Assembly: GCA_018268035.1 (NCBI GenBank)
Contig: JAFDXI010000163.1
Span: 62,001 to 126,000 of the forward strand
DNA from: Bacteroidota bacterium
Lineage (GTDB): Bacteria; Bacteroidota; Bacteroidia; Chitinophagales; Chitinophagaceae
Direction of reading: 5' to 3'
DNA length: 64,000 bases
Below, piece after piece: positions 45,808-54,593 of the stretch (positions within the stretch are counted from its first letter, which is position 1; each line of letters starts with the position of its first letter). The notes under the pieces are model-generated. The model was not told the origin of the DNA, did not search any database, and was given only the letters and a program-made list of their open reading frames with translations. A program made the position numbers and the translations under genes.

Positions 45808-45815
45808 CAAAAATA
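45808..45815 (-). promoter_or_regulatory. Putative -7 box (TATTTTTG) for ruvA-sprA
   Basis: On the minus strand this matches TAnnTTTG, 10 bases before the ruvA ATG. If used, transcripts start within a few bases of the start codon. Confidence 0.45.
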
Positions 45816-46257
45816 TGGTTTTCGTTTATATCACTTGTTTTTTTGCCGGAAAGAATTATTGATTTGGCTTTAATTCCAAATAAAACGTATAAGACAACAG
45901 TTTATTTTATTCATTCAAAACGATTTTGATGTAATTCTAAATAAAAAAATGATCAGTAAATATTCCACAATAAGCCTATTGCAAAGATTTTTTATTTAAA
46001 ATATACAAACAAGTGAGTTGCCAATTCTAATTTTTTACAAGTTGTATCGATTGATTAAAAAAAACTATTCAAATTATATAATGCTCATTACCAGAAATCA
46101 TTTATTTCTCTTACTATTTTGAAAAATAAATTGGCAAGTGATCTTAAATTTCAAAGTGCCATCAACTTTAATATAATCATAGCGATTGCAAATCGTAAAA
46201 TAACTTTTGTGGTCATTCATAAACCTTTTTATTTCATACATGCACTTGATCCAAATT
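45816..46257. other. Intergenic stretch, no gene seen
   Basis: An AT-rich region with a 64-codon and other short frames that show no recognisable protein features. It separates the minus-strand ruvA promoter from the 66-residue plus-strand gene at 46286. I see no RNA gene or repeat. Confidence 0.6.
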
Positions 46258-46265
46258 TATATTTG
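46258..46265 (+). promoter_or_regulatory. Putative -7 box (TATATTTG) for the 66-residue gene
   Basis: Matches TAnnTTTG, 20 bases before the ATG at 46286. It supports this small gene being real. Confidence 0.4.
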
Positions 46266-46285
46266 TTTCCTTTAATATATATCCT

Positions 46286-46486
46286 ATGCAAAATTTTGAT
46301 CAAGACGTATTGACTCAATACGAGAAATTATCCAAAGCCGCAGAATTAATTTTTATGGTTTCCCGGCAAACGTTTGAAGGAAACCAAACTTATCAGGAGT
46401 TAAAATCAATCAGAAAGCAGCTTGAAGAAAAAGAGAAGAATTTTCCCAAACCGAAAAAACTAAATTTTGCTTTAAGCGGCTTTTAA
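46286..46486 (+). CDS. Small cytoplasmic protein of unknown function
   Basis: 66 residues, charged and mostly helical. It starts MQNFDQDVLTQYEKLSKAAE and ends with a Lys/Pro segment (KNFPKPKKLNFALSGF). There is no signal or membrane segment. The centre (SIRKQLEEKEKN) is a short coiled coil or helix. A promoter box upstream and a hairpin terminator downstream support expression. I recognise no family and there is no neighbour evidence for a function. Confidence 0.6.
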   Translation: MQNFDQDVLTQYEKLSKAAELIFMVSRQTFEGNQTYQELKSIRKQLEEKEKNFPKPKKLNFALSGF

Positions 46487-46525
46487 AATAACATTACAGT
46501 AAACTGAAAAAGCTTTCAAACTAAA

Positions 46526-46560
46526 ACAGGCCTCGTTCTATACAAGGCCTGTATAATTTT
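46526..46560. terminator. Hairpin terminator between convergent small genes
   Basis: ACAGGCCT pairs with AGGCCTGT around an 11-base loop, followed by ATAATTTTTG on the plus strand. It serves the 66-residue gene; the minus-strand gene at 46615 may also use it. Confidence 0.7.
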
Positions 46561-46614
46561 TGCATGTAATTAATCTTTTCAACAATACCTTATTGCAAAA
46601 AATTACTAAAGCAA

Positions 46615-46905
46615 TTAATTTCTTAATTCACGTAATTTTTGCTGCACAATCTTTTTTTGATCATCGTTCAGCAGAGCCAATATCTGCTCTTTGGCTTCAT
46701 GCCTTGCTTCATGTAACCCATCCTTCATATCATCTCCTCCGGTTTCTTTAATTTCAGCTCTCTCCTGCCTGAAATTTTTAAATATTTCCCTGATCTTTTG
46801 TTCCTGGTCATCAGTTAAATTTAATGATGGTTTGATGGTTTCAAAAATCTGGCGGAATCCACCTTTGCGATCTGCGCCACCAGTAAGGTTGTCGAGTAAT
46901 CCCAT
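46615..46905 (-). CDS. Small helical protein, Spy/CpxP-like (no signal peptide)
   Basis: 96 residues, highly charged. It starts MGLLDNLTGGADRKGGFRQI. The central LNLTDDQEQKIREIFKNFRQ and LLNDDQKKIVQQKLRELR resemble the LTxxQ repeats of Spy/CpxP/ZraP helical proteins. It lacks the signal peptide those periplasmic proteins have, so it would be cytoplasmic. The match rests on the two LTDDQ/LNDDQ motifs only. Its function is unknown. Confidence 0.7.
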   Translation of the reverse strand: MGLLDNLTGGADRKGGFRQIFETIKPSLNLTDDQEQKIREIFKNFRQERAEIKETGGDDMKDGLHEARHEAKEQILALLNDDQKKIVQQKLRELRN

Positions 46906-47032
46906 AATTTATTTTTTAGTTTAAAAAATTGAAAGATAAATAATACAAATGGAAAAAGAAATAGAACATGATTAACTCATCAAACTATTCGTGCCTGTTT
47001 GTTAATATATCAACTCTTAAATTTCCCTTATT

Positions 47033-47040
47033 TATCTTTG
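47033..47040 (+). promoter_or_regulatory. Putative -7 box (TATCTTTG) for rimO
   Basis: Matches TAnnTTTG, 11 bases before the chosen rimO ATG at 47052. It lies inside the longer reading frame, which helps rule out the upstream start. Confidence 0.45.
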
Positions 47041-47051
47041 CATCCTTTTGT

Positions 47052-48365
47052 ATGAAGGCAAGAACTCTCAAACGCGACAAAGTAAATATCATTACGCTGG
47101 GTTGTAGCAAAAACCTTGTTGATAGTGAAGTATTAAGCGGGCAACTAAAAGCAAATGACATCAATGTGGTACATGAAAACCTCAAACTTGATCATAACAT
47201 TGTTGTTGTAAACACCTGTGGTTTTATTGATAAAGCAAAAGAAGAAAGTATCAACACCATTTTAGAACAGGTGAACCTGAAAAAACACGGGAAACTGGAC
47301 AAAGTATATGTAACAGGATGTTTGAGCGAACGGTATCGACAAGACCTGGGAACAGAAATCCCCGAAGTGGATGCATGGTTTGGTACTTTTGAATTGCCAT
47401 TGATGTTGCAGGCATTCAATGCTGATTATAAAAAAGAATTACTGGGAGAAAGAGTGCTGAGCACGCCAAAACATTATGCATACTTAAAAATCAGCGAAGG
47501 ATGTAACCGAACTTGTGCATTTTGTGCCATTCCTTTAATGAGAGGCAAACATATCAGTAAAACAATTGAGGAAATTGTAGCAGAGGCAAAAGGTTTGGTA
47601 AAAAGTGGTGTTAAAGAAATTATGCTCATTGCACAAGAGCTTACATATTACGGACTTGATATTTATAAAAAAAGGATGCTCGCTGACCTGTTGAAAAAAT
47701 TAAGCGATGTGCAAGGGCTGAAATGGATACGATTGCACTATGCTTATCCCAACAAATTTCCATTTGAAATTTTGGATGTCATGCGCGAAAGGGAAAATAT
47801 CTGTAATTATCTTGATATGCCTTTGCAACATGCCAGCAACCGGATGTTGCAACTGATGAAAAGACAAAGCACAAAAGCTGAGATTGTTGAAACAATTAAT
47901 GCAGTAAGGGAAAAAGTACCTGGCATTTGCTTACGCACTACTTTAATTGCGGGCTTCCCGGGAGAAACAAGGGATGATGTGGCAGAACTGAAAACTTTTT
48001 TACAGGAACAACGATTTGACAGGGTGGGTGTGTTTACTTACTCACACGAAGAAGGGACAAGTGGATATAATTTAGTTGATGATGTGCCAGCATCAGAAAA
48101 ACAAAAAAGGGCTGAAGAATTGATGGAAGTGCAACAGGAAATCAGTTATGAAAAAAATGCAGAAAAAATTGGAAAGATCTATAAAGTAATTATTGATAAA
48201 AAAGAAGCAGGCCGATATCTTGGCCGCACAGAATTTGATAGTGTAGAAGTGGATAATGAAGTCATCATTCATTCAGAAAACAAACTACCTATAGGTGAAT
48301 TTGCACAAATAAAAATCACCAATGCATTTGACTATGATCTTGAAGGTGAAGTGATAACCGGTTAG
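47052..48365 (+). CDS. rimO: Ribosomal protein S12 methylthiotransferase
   Basis: 437 residues from MKARTLKRDKVNIITLGCSK; the 28-codon upstream extension contains the promoter and is not family-like. RimO is a radical-SAM enzyme that adds a methylthio group to an Asp of S12. The UPF0004 N-domain has ITLGCSKNLVDSEVLSGQL and VVNTCGFIDKAKEESI. The radical-SAM motif is CNRTCAFCAIP, followed by MRGKHISKTIEEIVAEAK. The C-terminal TRAM domain begins near GKIYKVIIDKKEAGRYLGRT. Length and layout are standard. Confidence 0.95.
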   Translation: MKARTLKRDKVNIITLGCSKNLVDSEVLSGQLKANDINVVHENLKLDHNIVVVNTCGFIDKAKEESINTILEQVNLKKHGKLDKVYVTGCLSERYRQDLGTEIPEVDAWFGTFELPLMLQAFNADYKKELLGERVLSTPKHYAYLKISEGCNRTCAFCAIPLMRGKHISKTIEEIVAEAKGLVKSGVKEIMLIAQELTYYGLDIYKKRMLADLLKKLSDVQGLKWIRLHYAYPNKFPFEILDVMRERENICNYLDMPLQHASNRMLQLMKRQSTKAEIVETINAVREKVPGICLRTTLIAGFPGETRDDVAELKTFLQEQRFDRVGVFTYSHEEGTSGYNLVDDVPASEKQKRAEELMEVQQEISYEKNAEKIGKIYKVIIDKKEAGRYLGRTEFDSVEVDNEVIIHSENKLPIGEFAQIKITNAFDYDLEGEVITG

Positions 48366-48747
48366 CTTTATTTCAAAATAAAAAGTAATCATCTAATGAT
48401 TGATATAACTTGTCATAATAATTTATGCTTAACAATAAATTTTTTCAATAATAAAGGTGTATCATTTTACAAATTAAGTAACAGGAAATATGTGCGATCT
48501 TAATGGGGATGGATTCATTCACAACACTACAATAAAACACTTAAATCGGTTATGGAAATAGTTTTTTTATACATAGTACAATCAAAACTCAATTTTTAAA
48601 ATTTTGTTTATTATTAAAATACTATTATTTATAAAAAAAACCTCTGCTAAAACAGTATAGCAGTAATTTTCATCGGTAAAAACTATCACTTTACGATATA
48701 TATCTTAGTGATGGTGAAGTTTCAAAAATTAATCTTACTTCTCATAA
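48366..48747. other. Intergenic stretch with one tiny frame
   Basis: AT-rich sequence between rimO and bshC. It contains a 23-codon frame at 48490-48561 that spells an EF-hand-like DLNGDGFI (listed as a finding) and a weak CTGCT/AGCAG hairpin near 48650. I see no other gene. Confidence 0.55.
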
Positions 48748-48755
48748 TATATTTG
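48748..48755 (+). promoter_or_regulatory. Putative -7 box (TATATTTG) for bshC
   Basis: Matches TAnnTTTG, 8 bases before the chosen ATG at 48764. The first ATG at 48758 would be only 2 bases away. Confidence 0.4.
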
Positions 48756-48763
48756 ACATGGGC

Positions 48764-50359
48764 ATGGAAATACATTGCAGCTACATTCATTATGAACAGA
48801 CAGGATATTTTTCCAAACTGGCTATTGACTATATCAATGGCGCCGATCAGCTTAAAGAGTTTTATAATCTACCGCCAACTATTGAAGGGCTACAACAATC
48901 AATAGAACAACGTAAGGGTTTCAGATTCCGGAATGTTTTGGTGGAACAGTTGCGGGATCAATACAAAGACATTGAAGTTACACCAAAGATTTTTGAAAAT
49001 ATTGCTGCTTTAGGTGAAGAAAACACTTTTACAGTTACTACAGCGCATCAGCCCAATATCTTTTCTGGCCCTTTGTATGTGATATATAAAATTTTTCACG
49101 CCATTAAACTGGCGGAAACATTAAAAACTAAATGGCCTGAAAATAAGTTTGTACCTGTATATTTTATGGGTAGTGAAGATGCTGATTTAGATGAACTGAA
49201 CAACATCAGCATAGACCAGAGAAAATATGTTTGGCAAACAAAACAAACAGGAGCTGTTGGCAGAATGAAGGTGGACAAATCATTACTTCAGTTAATGAAC
49301 GAAATGGAAGGCCAGTTAAGTGTAACACCGTTTGGCAAAGAGTTGATGGATATTTTTCGTTACAGCTATCAGGAAAAAGACCTGATACAGCAATCAACTC
49401 TAAAATTATTAAATAGTGTTTTTGGAAAATATGGATTAATAGTCTTGATAGCTGATAAACCTGCATTCAAAAAAGTTTTTCAGCCTGTACTGGAAAGAGA
49501 ATTGAAAGAACAGTTTTCACATAAGGCTTTAGAAAAAACGATAGAAAAGTTAAGTGAAAATTATAAAGCACAGGCAGCAGGCAGAAACATAAATTTATTT
49601 TATTTAAAAGATGATAAGAGGGAAAGAATTGAACTGGATGATGATAAATTTAAAGTTGAGCACCTGGAATTAGAATGGACAGAAAATGATATTATTAAAG
49701 AACTGGATGAACATCCTGAACGATTTAGCCCGAACGTAATTTTAAGAGGAGTGTTTCAGGAAACCATTTTACCTAATATTGCGTTTATAGGCGGTGGAGG
49801 TGAACTGGCTTACTGGATGGAACTGAAAGGAGTGTTTAACCAGGCTGGTATTCCATATCCTGTTTTATTATTGCGAAATTCATTTTTAATAATTGATAAA
49901 AAGCAAAACGGCATAATCGAAAAAACAGGTTTACAATATGAAGACCTTTTTTTAAGTGAACATGCAATAATGAAAAAGATTGTGGCCACAAAAACTAATA
50001 ATGCTTTTGCACTGAATGATAAACTTGAAAATTTTGAAACTTTATATGATGCACTGGAGCAACAAGCCATTCAAATTGATGCTTCCTTAAGAGCGCATGT
50101 AGAATCATTAAAAACAAAAGCGATAAAGAAATTAAAAGAGCTGGAGAAAAAGATGTTGAGATCAGAAAAAAAGAAATTTGCAACAGATCAGTCGCAGTTA
50201 CAGAAACTAAAATCAAAACTTTTCCCAAATGGAAGCTTGCAGGAAAGAGTGGAAAATTTTTCAGGATTTTATTCAATGTTGGGTAATCAATTTTTAGATG
50301 ATATTTTTTTACATTCAAAAGGCTTGGATCAAACATTTGCAATATTGAGTTATACTTGA
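48764..50359 (+). CDS. bshC: Bacillithiol biosynthesis cysteine-adding enzyme BshC
   Basis: About 531 residues from MEIHCSYIHYEQTGYFSKLA, which matches the family N-terminus; an ATG two codons earlier abuts the promoter box. BshC attaches cysteine to GlcN-malate to finish bacillithiol, the low-molecular-weight thiol of Bacteroidota and Firmicutes. FTVTTAHQPNIFSGPLYVIY is the family signature, then FVPVYFMGSEDADLDEL and FSPNVILRGVFQETILPNIA with FIGGGGELAYWMELKGVF. The C-terminal 130 residues form a long coiled coil (LKELEKKMLRSEKKKFATDQ). bshA and bshB are not in this window. Confidence 0.95.
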   Translation: MEIHCSYIHYEQTGYFSKLAIDYINGADQLKEFYNLPPTIEGLQQSIEQRKGFRFRNVLVEQLRDQYKDIEVTPKIFENIAALGEENTFTVTTAHQPNIFSGPLYVIYKIFHAIKLAETLKTKWPENKFVPVYFMGSEDADLDELNNISIDQRKYVWQTKQTGAVGRMKVDKSLLQLMNEMEGQLSVTPFGKELMDIFRYSYQEKDLIQQSTLKLLNSVFGKYGLIVLIADKPAFKKVFQPVLERELKEQFSHKALEKTIEKLSENYKAQAAGRNINLFYLKDDKRERIELDDDKFKVEHLELEWTENDIIKELDEHPERFSPNVILRGVFQETILPNIAFIGGGGELAYWMELKGVFNQAGIPYPVLLLRNSFLIIDKKQNGIIEKTGLQYEDLFLSEHAIMKKIVATKTNNAFALNDKLENFETLYDALEQQAIQIDASLRAHVESLKTKAIKKLKELEKKMLRSEKKKFATDQSQLQKLKSKLFPNGSLQERVENFSGFYSMLGNQFLDDIFLHSKGLDQTFAILSYT

Positions 50360-50411
50360 TTATAAATAGTATTGTTTAATTAATCCAATCTTATCAAATC
50401 AAAATTAAATT

Positions 50412-51812
50412 ATGAAGAGGTATTTACAACTTTCAACCATTTTGCTACTGCTTGCGTTTGCTTCATGTCGTAAAACAGATTTCGAAACATCGGGACCTGT
50501 GGATGCATCAGATTTTGATTTAAGCGCCGCAGCGGCGCCACCTAATATTATTATAATGTTAGCTGATGATATTGGCTATGAAATTCCAAATTATACAGGT
50601 GGCCAGTCTTATTCTACGCCAAATATGAATTATATCGCATCACATGGCATGCAGTTTACCCAGGCACATACAGCGCCTCTATGCTCACCCAGCAGAACTA
50701 TGTTGATGACAGGAAAATATAACTTCAGAAATTATACTACCTGGGGCACATTAGATACTTCTTCCAATTATATGATTGCAAACATGCTAAAGAAAAAAGG
50801 CTATACTACCTGTATGGCTGGCAAGTGGCAATTTGATGGTGGTGATGCTTCAATCAAAGCATTTGGATTTGATAGATATCTTGTAACAAATCCATTTAAT
50901 GTAGATTTCGAAGATAATGGTAAACTAAAATTCTACAAAGACCCGCAGATTTATGAAAATGGCGCTTACTGGCCTGACAGTAAAACAAAAGGAAAATATG
51001 GCGATGACCTGATCAGGGATTATATGTTTAATTATATTGACTCAGTAACTGCTTTACCAAAAAGAAAACCTTTCTTTATTTATTGGGCTACCAACCTTGT
51101 TCATGAACCATTTTGTCCTACTCCGGATGATCCTGAATTTGCTACATGGAATTCAGACAAGAAAAAACAACCAGGTGATTCAATTTATTTTCCATCAATG
51201 GTAAAATATGAAGACAAATTAATTGGTCAGTTATTAAATAAACTTCAAGATAAGAAAATCACAGGCAGGACACTTGTTTTCTTCCTGGGTGATAATGGTA
51301 CAACTGCCGACATACATAGTTTATGGAATGGGCAAGTGGTTGGTGGCGCCAAGTCTTCATCCACAGAAGCAGGTACACATGTGCCAATGTTAGCATACAT
51401 GCCAGGACGGATACTAAATAATTCTGTTGATACAAGCCTGATCAGCCTTGTTGACTTTTTTAATACAGTTGCTGATGCAGGACAAACAAAAATTCCAAAA
51501 AAATATGGAACAATGGATGGCATCAGTTTTTACAACCAGATGTTTGGGGATTATACTTCAGTGAGACCCTGGATATTCTGCCACTTTGTTGGGGCAGGTA
51601 AAAATGAAACCAATCCGCTTTTCCTTAGGAGATGGATGCAGGATCATACCTATAAACAATATGACACTTTGCCAAATCCTAAATTCAGCAAGAAGTTTTT
51701 TAATATAATTCTCGATCCATCTGAATCGCATCCAATTCCTAAATCAAAAATGACAACACAGGAAAAACAAATAAGCAACCAGTTTTTGCAAAACATGCAA
51801 CAATTACATTAA
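50412..51812 (+). CDS. Sulfatase-family lipoprotein
   Basis: 466 residues with a lipobox at LLAFASC (Cys19). The metal-site start is PNIIIMLADDIGYE. Cys91 in APLCSPSRTMLMTGKY gives C-x-P-S-R, the motif whose Cys is converted to formylglycine. AGKWQFDGG, FIYWATNLVHEPFCP, FFLGDNGTTADI and STEAGTHVPMLAYMPG complete the S1-type alkaline-phosphatase fold. Its substrate sulfate ester is unknown, and no polysaccharide-locus genes are adjacent. It is exported and probably anchored in a membrane. A strong terminator follows. Confidence 0.9.
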   Translation: MKRYLQLSTILLLLAFASCRKTDFETSGPVDASDFDLSAAAAPPNIIIMLADDIGYEIPNYTGGQSYSTPNMNYIASHGMQFTQAHTAPLCSPSRTMLMTGKYNFRNYTTWGTLDTSSNYMIANMLKKKGYTTCMAGKWQFDGGDASIKAFGFDRYLVTNPFNVDFEDNGKLKFYKDPQIYENGAYWPDSKTKGKYGDDLIRDYMFNYIDSVTALPKRKPFFIYWATNLVHEPFCPTPDDPEFATWNSDKKKQPGDSIYFPSMVKYEDKLIGQLLNKLQDKKITGRTLVFFLGDNGTTADIHSLWNGQVVGGAKSSSTEAGTHVPMLAYMPGRILNNSVDTSLISLVDFFNTVADAGQTKIPKKYGTMDGISFYNQMFGDYTSVRPWIFCHFVGAGKNETNPLFLRRWMQDHTYKQYDTLPNPKFSKKFFNIILDPSESHPIPKSKMTTQEKQISNQFLQNMQQLH

Positions 51813-51850
51813 GGTTATTTTTTCATACATCATATATTGAATAATATGAC

Positions 51851-51884
51851 GGGTTAATGCTTCAAATCATTAACCCTTTTTTTT
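51851..51884 (+). terminator. Intrinsic terminator after the sulfatase gene
   Basis: A 9-bp stem (GGGTTAATG / CATTAACCC) with an 8-base loop and eight T residues directly after. It lies between convergent genes. Confidence 0.9.
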
Positions 51885-51890
51885 GTGGCT

Positions 51891-52694
51891 TCACAAATAA
51901 GTCCTCATCTCCTGCTGATATGCCATAGCTACTCTTGCTGCTGCTTCAGCAAAATCATCCTTACCAGACGCAAAGATGATAGCCCTGCTGGCATTGATCA
52001 GCAAACCGCAATCATGATTCATTCCATATTGACTGACTTCTTTTAAACTTCCACCCTGTGCACCAACACCAGGTATTAATAAAAAATTTTCCGGAATGAT
52101 TGAACGTATGTTTTCCAACTCTTTTGTTTGTGTTGCTCCTACAACAAACATCAGATTATCAGGAGTGCCCCATCCTGCAATTGTATGAATGATTTTTTCA
52201 TACAGGTATTTATCATCATTCGTTTTCAGGTATTCAAAATCATTAGCACCTTTGTTGGATGTCAAGCCCAAAACAATTGTGAACTTATTTTCATACTCTA
52301 AAAATGGCCGGATACTGTCTTCTCCCATATAAGGCGCAACGGTTACTCCATCAAATGAATATGTTTCAAAAAATGTTTTCGCATATTGTGCTGAAGTGTT
52401 TCCAATATCACCCCGCTTGGCGTCTGCAATAATGAAATGTGATGATGGGATATAGTCAACTGTTTCTTCTAAAATTTTCCAACCTTTGATTCCTAACGAT
52501 TCATAAAATGCAGTATTGATTTTATATGCCACACAAAAATCTTTAGTAGCGTCTATAATGGCTTTGTTGAAATCTGTCACTGCATTGTTGCCAGAAAAAA
52601 GATGTACAGGTATTTTATTAATATCTGAGTCGAGCCCTACACATAAATAAGATTGTTTCGCTTTAATTTGTTCTATCAGTTGTTTACGGTTCAT
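51891..52694 (-). CDS. pyrF: Orotidine 5'-phosphate decarboxylase
   Basis: 267 residues of the long type II form. It makes UMP from OMP, the last step of de novo pyrimidine synthesis. LCVGLDSDINKIP starts the barrel. The catalytic segment is FIIADAKRGDIGNTSAQYAK, with the Asp-Lys-Asp set. VTVAPYMGEDSIRPFLEY, LVVGATQ-like MFVVGATQTKEL and LLIPGVGAQGG follow as in the family. The start codon overlaps the stop of the upstream PaiB-like gene by 1 base, so they are co-translated. Confidence 0.95.
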   Translation of the reverse strand: MNRKQLIEQIKAKQSYLCVGLDSDINKIPVHLFSGNNAVTDFNKAIIDATKDFCVAYKINTAFYESLGIKGWKILEETVDYIPSSHFIIADAKRGDIGNTSAQYAKTFFETYSFDGVTVAPYMGEDSIRPFLEYENKFTIVLGLTSNKGANDFEYLKTNDDKYLYEKIIHTIAGWGTPDNLMFVVGATQTKELENIRSIIPENFLLIPGVGAQGGSLKEVSQYGMNHDCGLLINASRAIIFASGKDDFAEAAARVAMAYQQEMRTYL

Positions 52695-53329
52695 CAGTGT
52701 GATTTAAAAACATTATGGCGGTTTTCTTTCATCCTTTCTGCAACATTCCTCGCATCATCATCGCTTTTCCCTAATTGTTGAATAATGTTGTCATAACTTT
52801 TTTCATCCCGGTTCTGACTAAGTTTAAATACATGTTCAATTTGGGTTAACTCAATTTCAAAACCAACAATTGCTTTCATGTTATCACTTACATATTTTTT
52901 ATCCAATGCTTCAACCAGTGATGGTGAATGTGGATTGGCTTCAAATTTCTCAGTAAGTTCTGATAAAAGCTTATACAAAAAGACATCATCTTTAAAACTT
53001 AAAATGCCATTGGCATGAACAGCCTGGTAATTCCATGTACTGGCTACATTTTTTACAGAGTACCAGCTTGCACTGACATAGCTGTGTGCCGCAGTAAATA
53101 TTGCTAATACTTTCGGTTCTTTTTCAAAAGCAAGTGTATGCTTTTGTTTACGCATTGTATGCGCCTGCAGAAATATTTTATTATCTCTTTCTTTAAATAA
53201 AACAGGGACATGAGTAGCAACAGGAAAATTATTTTCATCACAACCGCATAAAGTGATGAATGGATTTGCATGCATAAAAGCAAGTACATCTTTTTCACCA
53301 GCTGCTTTAAAATGTGGAATATGATACAT
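52694..53329 (-). CDS. FMN-binding PaiB-like protein
   Basis: A 211-residue cytoplasmic protein starting MYHIPHFKAAGEKDVLAFMH. FITLCGCDENNFPVATHVPV and NKIFLQAHTMRKQKH are the FMN-binding split-barrel strands. AHSYVSASWYSVKNVASTWN is the highly conserved PaiB signature, and MKAIVGFEIELTQIEHVFKL with the SQNR motif closes the fold. Bacillus PaiB was described as a negative regulator of sporulation and protease genes, but the biochemical role of the family is unclear. It is coupled to pyrF by a 1-base overlap. Confidence 0.9.
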   Translation of the reverse strand: MYHIPHFKAAGEKDVLAFMHANPFITLCGCDENNFPVATHVPVLFKERDNKIFLQAHTMRKQKHTLAFEKEPKVLAIFTAAHSYVSASWYSVKNVASTWNYQAVHANGILSFKDDVFLYKLLSELTEKFEANPHSPSLVEALDKKYVSDNMKAIVGFEIELTQIEHVFKLSQNRDEKSYDNIIQQLGKSDDDARNVAERMKENRHNVFKSH

Positions 53330-53389
53330 GTGATGTCATTTATTTTTTTCTGCAGATTGAATTTGTAGTTCTAATATCTTCAGAATTAT

Positions 53390-54481
53390 TTACACTTTCT
53401 CTGCAACTTTTTCACTGCTTACGCTTGCATTCAGCATAGATATGCATCTTGCTGCTGCTGCTGCAACATTTTCAAAAGCATTCCTTGAAATATCATCATC
53501 ACTATTCATCATAGCCGGTACACCTTCATCACCACCTTCCCTGATAGATTGAACAATTGGAATTTGACCCAAAAATGCAAGGTCATATTCTTCAGCAAGA
53601 CGCTTACCACCTTCTTTACCAAAAATATAATATTTGTTTTCAGGTAATTCTTCCGGAGTGAAGTAAGCCATATTTTCAACCAACCCGATAATCGGGACAT
53701 TCACTTGTGCCTGTGCAAACATGGCAATACCTTTCTTGGCATCAGCAAGCGCAACCGGTTGTGGTGTTGTTACAATAACCGCACCTGTAACTGGCACAGT
53801 CTGCATCAAAGTAAGATGGATATCACCTGTGCCTGGTGGCATATCAACAACTAGGTAATCTAATTCACCCCAATCAACATCGGTTACAAATTGCTTGATA
53901 GCACTACTGGCCATCGGCCCTCTCCAAACCACAGCACTCCTTTCATCAACCAGCAAACCAATGCTCATCAGTTTAATACCATACCTGTCCAGAGGCACAA
54001 TCATGCCTTTACCATTCACATCACGCATCATTGGCCTCTCACCACGCACACCAAACATAATGGGTACACTCGGCCCATAAATATCTGCATCCATCAAACC
54101 TATCTTTGCATCATGTTGTGCCAGCGCTAATGCAAGGTTTGCAGCAACAGTACTTTTTCCTACACCACCTTTTCCACTCACTACCGCAATAATATTTTTT
54201 ACTCCGGGTAAAATTGTTTTTGGATCTATTCTGTTGCTCGTTGTGTTTGAGGTGAAATTAATTTGAACATCATAATTTTCATCTATTGCTCTAATTGCTT
54301 TGATGCAATCTCTACGCATAACTTCTTTCAAAGGACAGGCAGGTGTAGTAAGTATTAAAGTAAATGCAACCACATTTCCCTGAATGGTGATATCTTTCAC
54401 CATGTTTAAACTCACAATATCTCTTCCAAGATCCGGTTCCTGTACCTTGCTTAATGCTTTCAATATTTCTTTTTCTTTCAT
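53390..54481 (-). CDS. apbC: Mrp/ApbC-family iron-sulfur cluster carrier ATPase
   Basis: 363 residues. The N-terminal DUF59/MIP18 domain (residues 1-90) has LSKVQEPDLGRDIVSLNMVK and TTPACPLKEVM with a Cys. The P-loop domain has VSGKGGVGKSTVAANLALAL, MDADIYGPSVP, VVDMPPGTGDIHLTLMQ and VTTPQPVALADAKKG. The C-x-x-C used by enteric Mrp to bind a bridging cluster is missing: VENMAYFTPEELPENKYYIF stands where ENMSYFVCPHC is expected. As I recall, this form is usual in Bacteroidota. A -7 box lies 34 bases upstream. Confidence 0.93.
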   Translation of the reverse strand: MKEKEILKALSKVQEPDLGRDIVSLNMVKDITIQGNVVAFTLILTTPACPLKEVMRRDCIKAIRAIDENYDVQINFTSNTTSNRIDPKTILPGVKNIIAVVSGKGGVGKSTVAANLALALAQHDAKIGLMDADIYGPSVPIMFGVRGERPMMRDVNGKGMIVPLDRYGIKLMSIGLLVDERSAVVWRGPMASSAIKQFVTDVDWGELDYLVVDMPPGTGDIHLTLMQTVPVTGAVIVTTPQPVALADAKKGIAMFAQAQVNVPIIGLVENMAYFTPEELPENKYYIFGKEGGKRLAEEYDLAFLGQIPIVQSIREGGDEGVPAMMNSDDDISRNAFENVAAAAARCISMLNASVSSEKVAEKV

Positions 54482-54515
54482 CTTCCATAATTTTGTTAAA
54501 AGGTCTTTCCGGCTG

Positions 54516-54523
54516 CAAAGTTA
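54516..54523 (-). promoter_or_regulatory. Putative -7 box (TAACTTTG) for apbC
   Basis: The minus strand reads TAACTTTG (TAnnTTTG), 34 bases before the start codon, with a CTGACA-like -33 element about 20 bases further upstream. Confidence 0.5.
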
Positions 54524-54593
54524 ACAGCAGTATCATTTATTTTGTCAGGATAATTTCTTCTTGCACGAAAATTGATTATTTATATATTTTAGG

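Noticed and set aside
46968..47051. 28-codon N-terminal extension of rimO
   Set aside because: It contains the TATCTTTG box and is not like the family N-terminus, which begins at MKARTLKRDKVNIITLGCSK.
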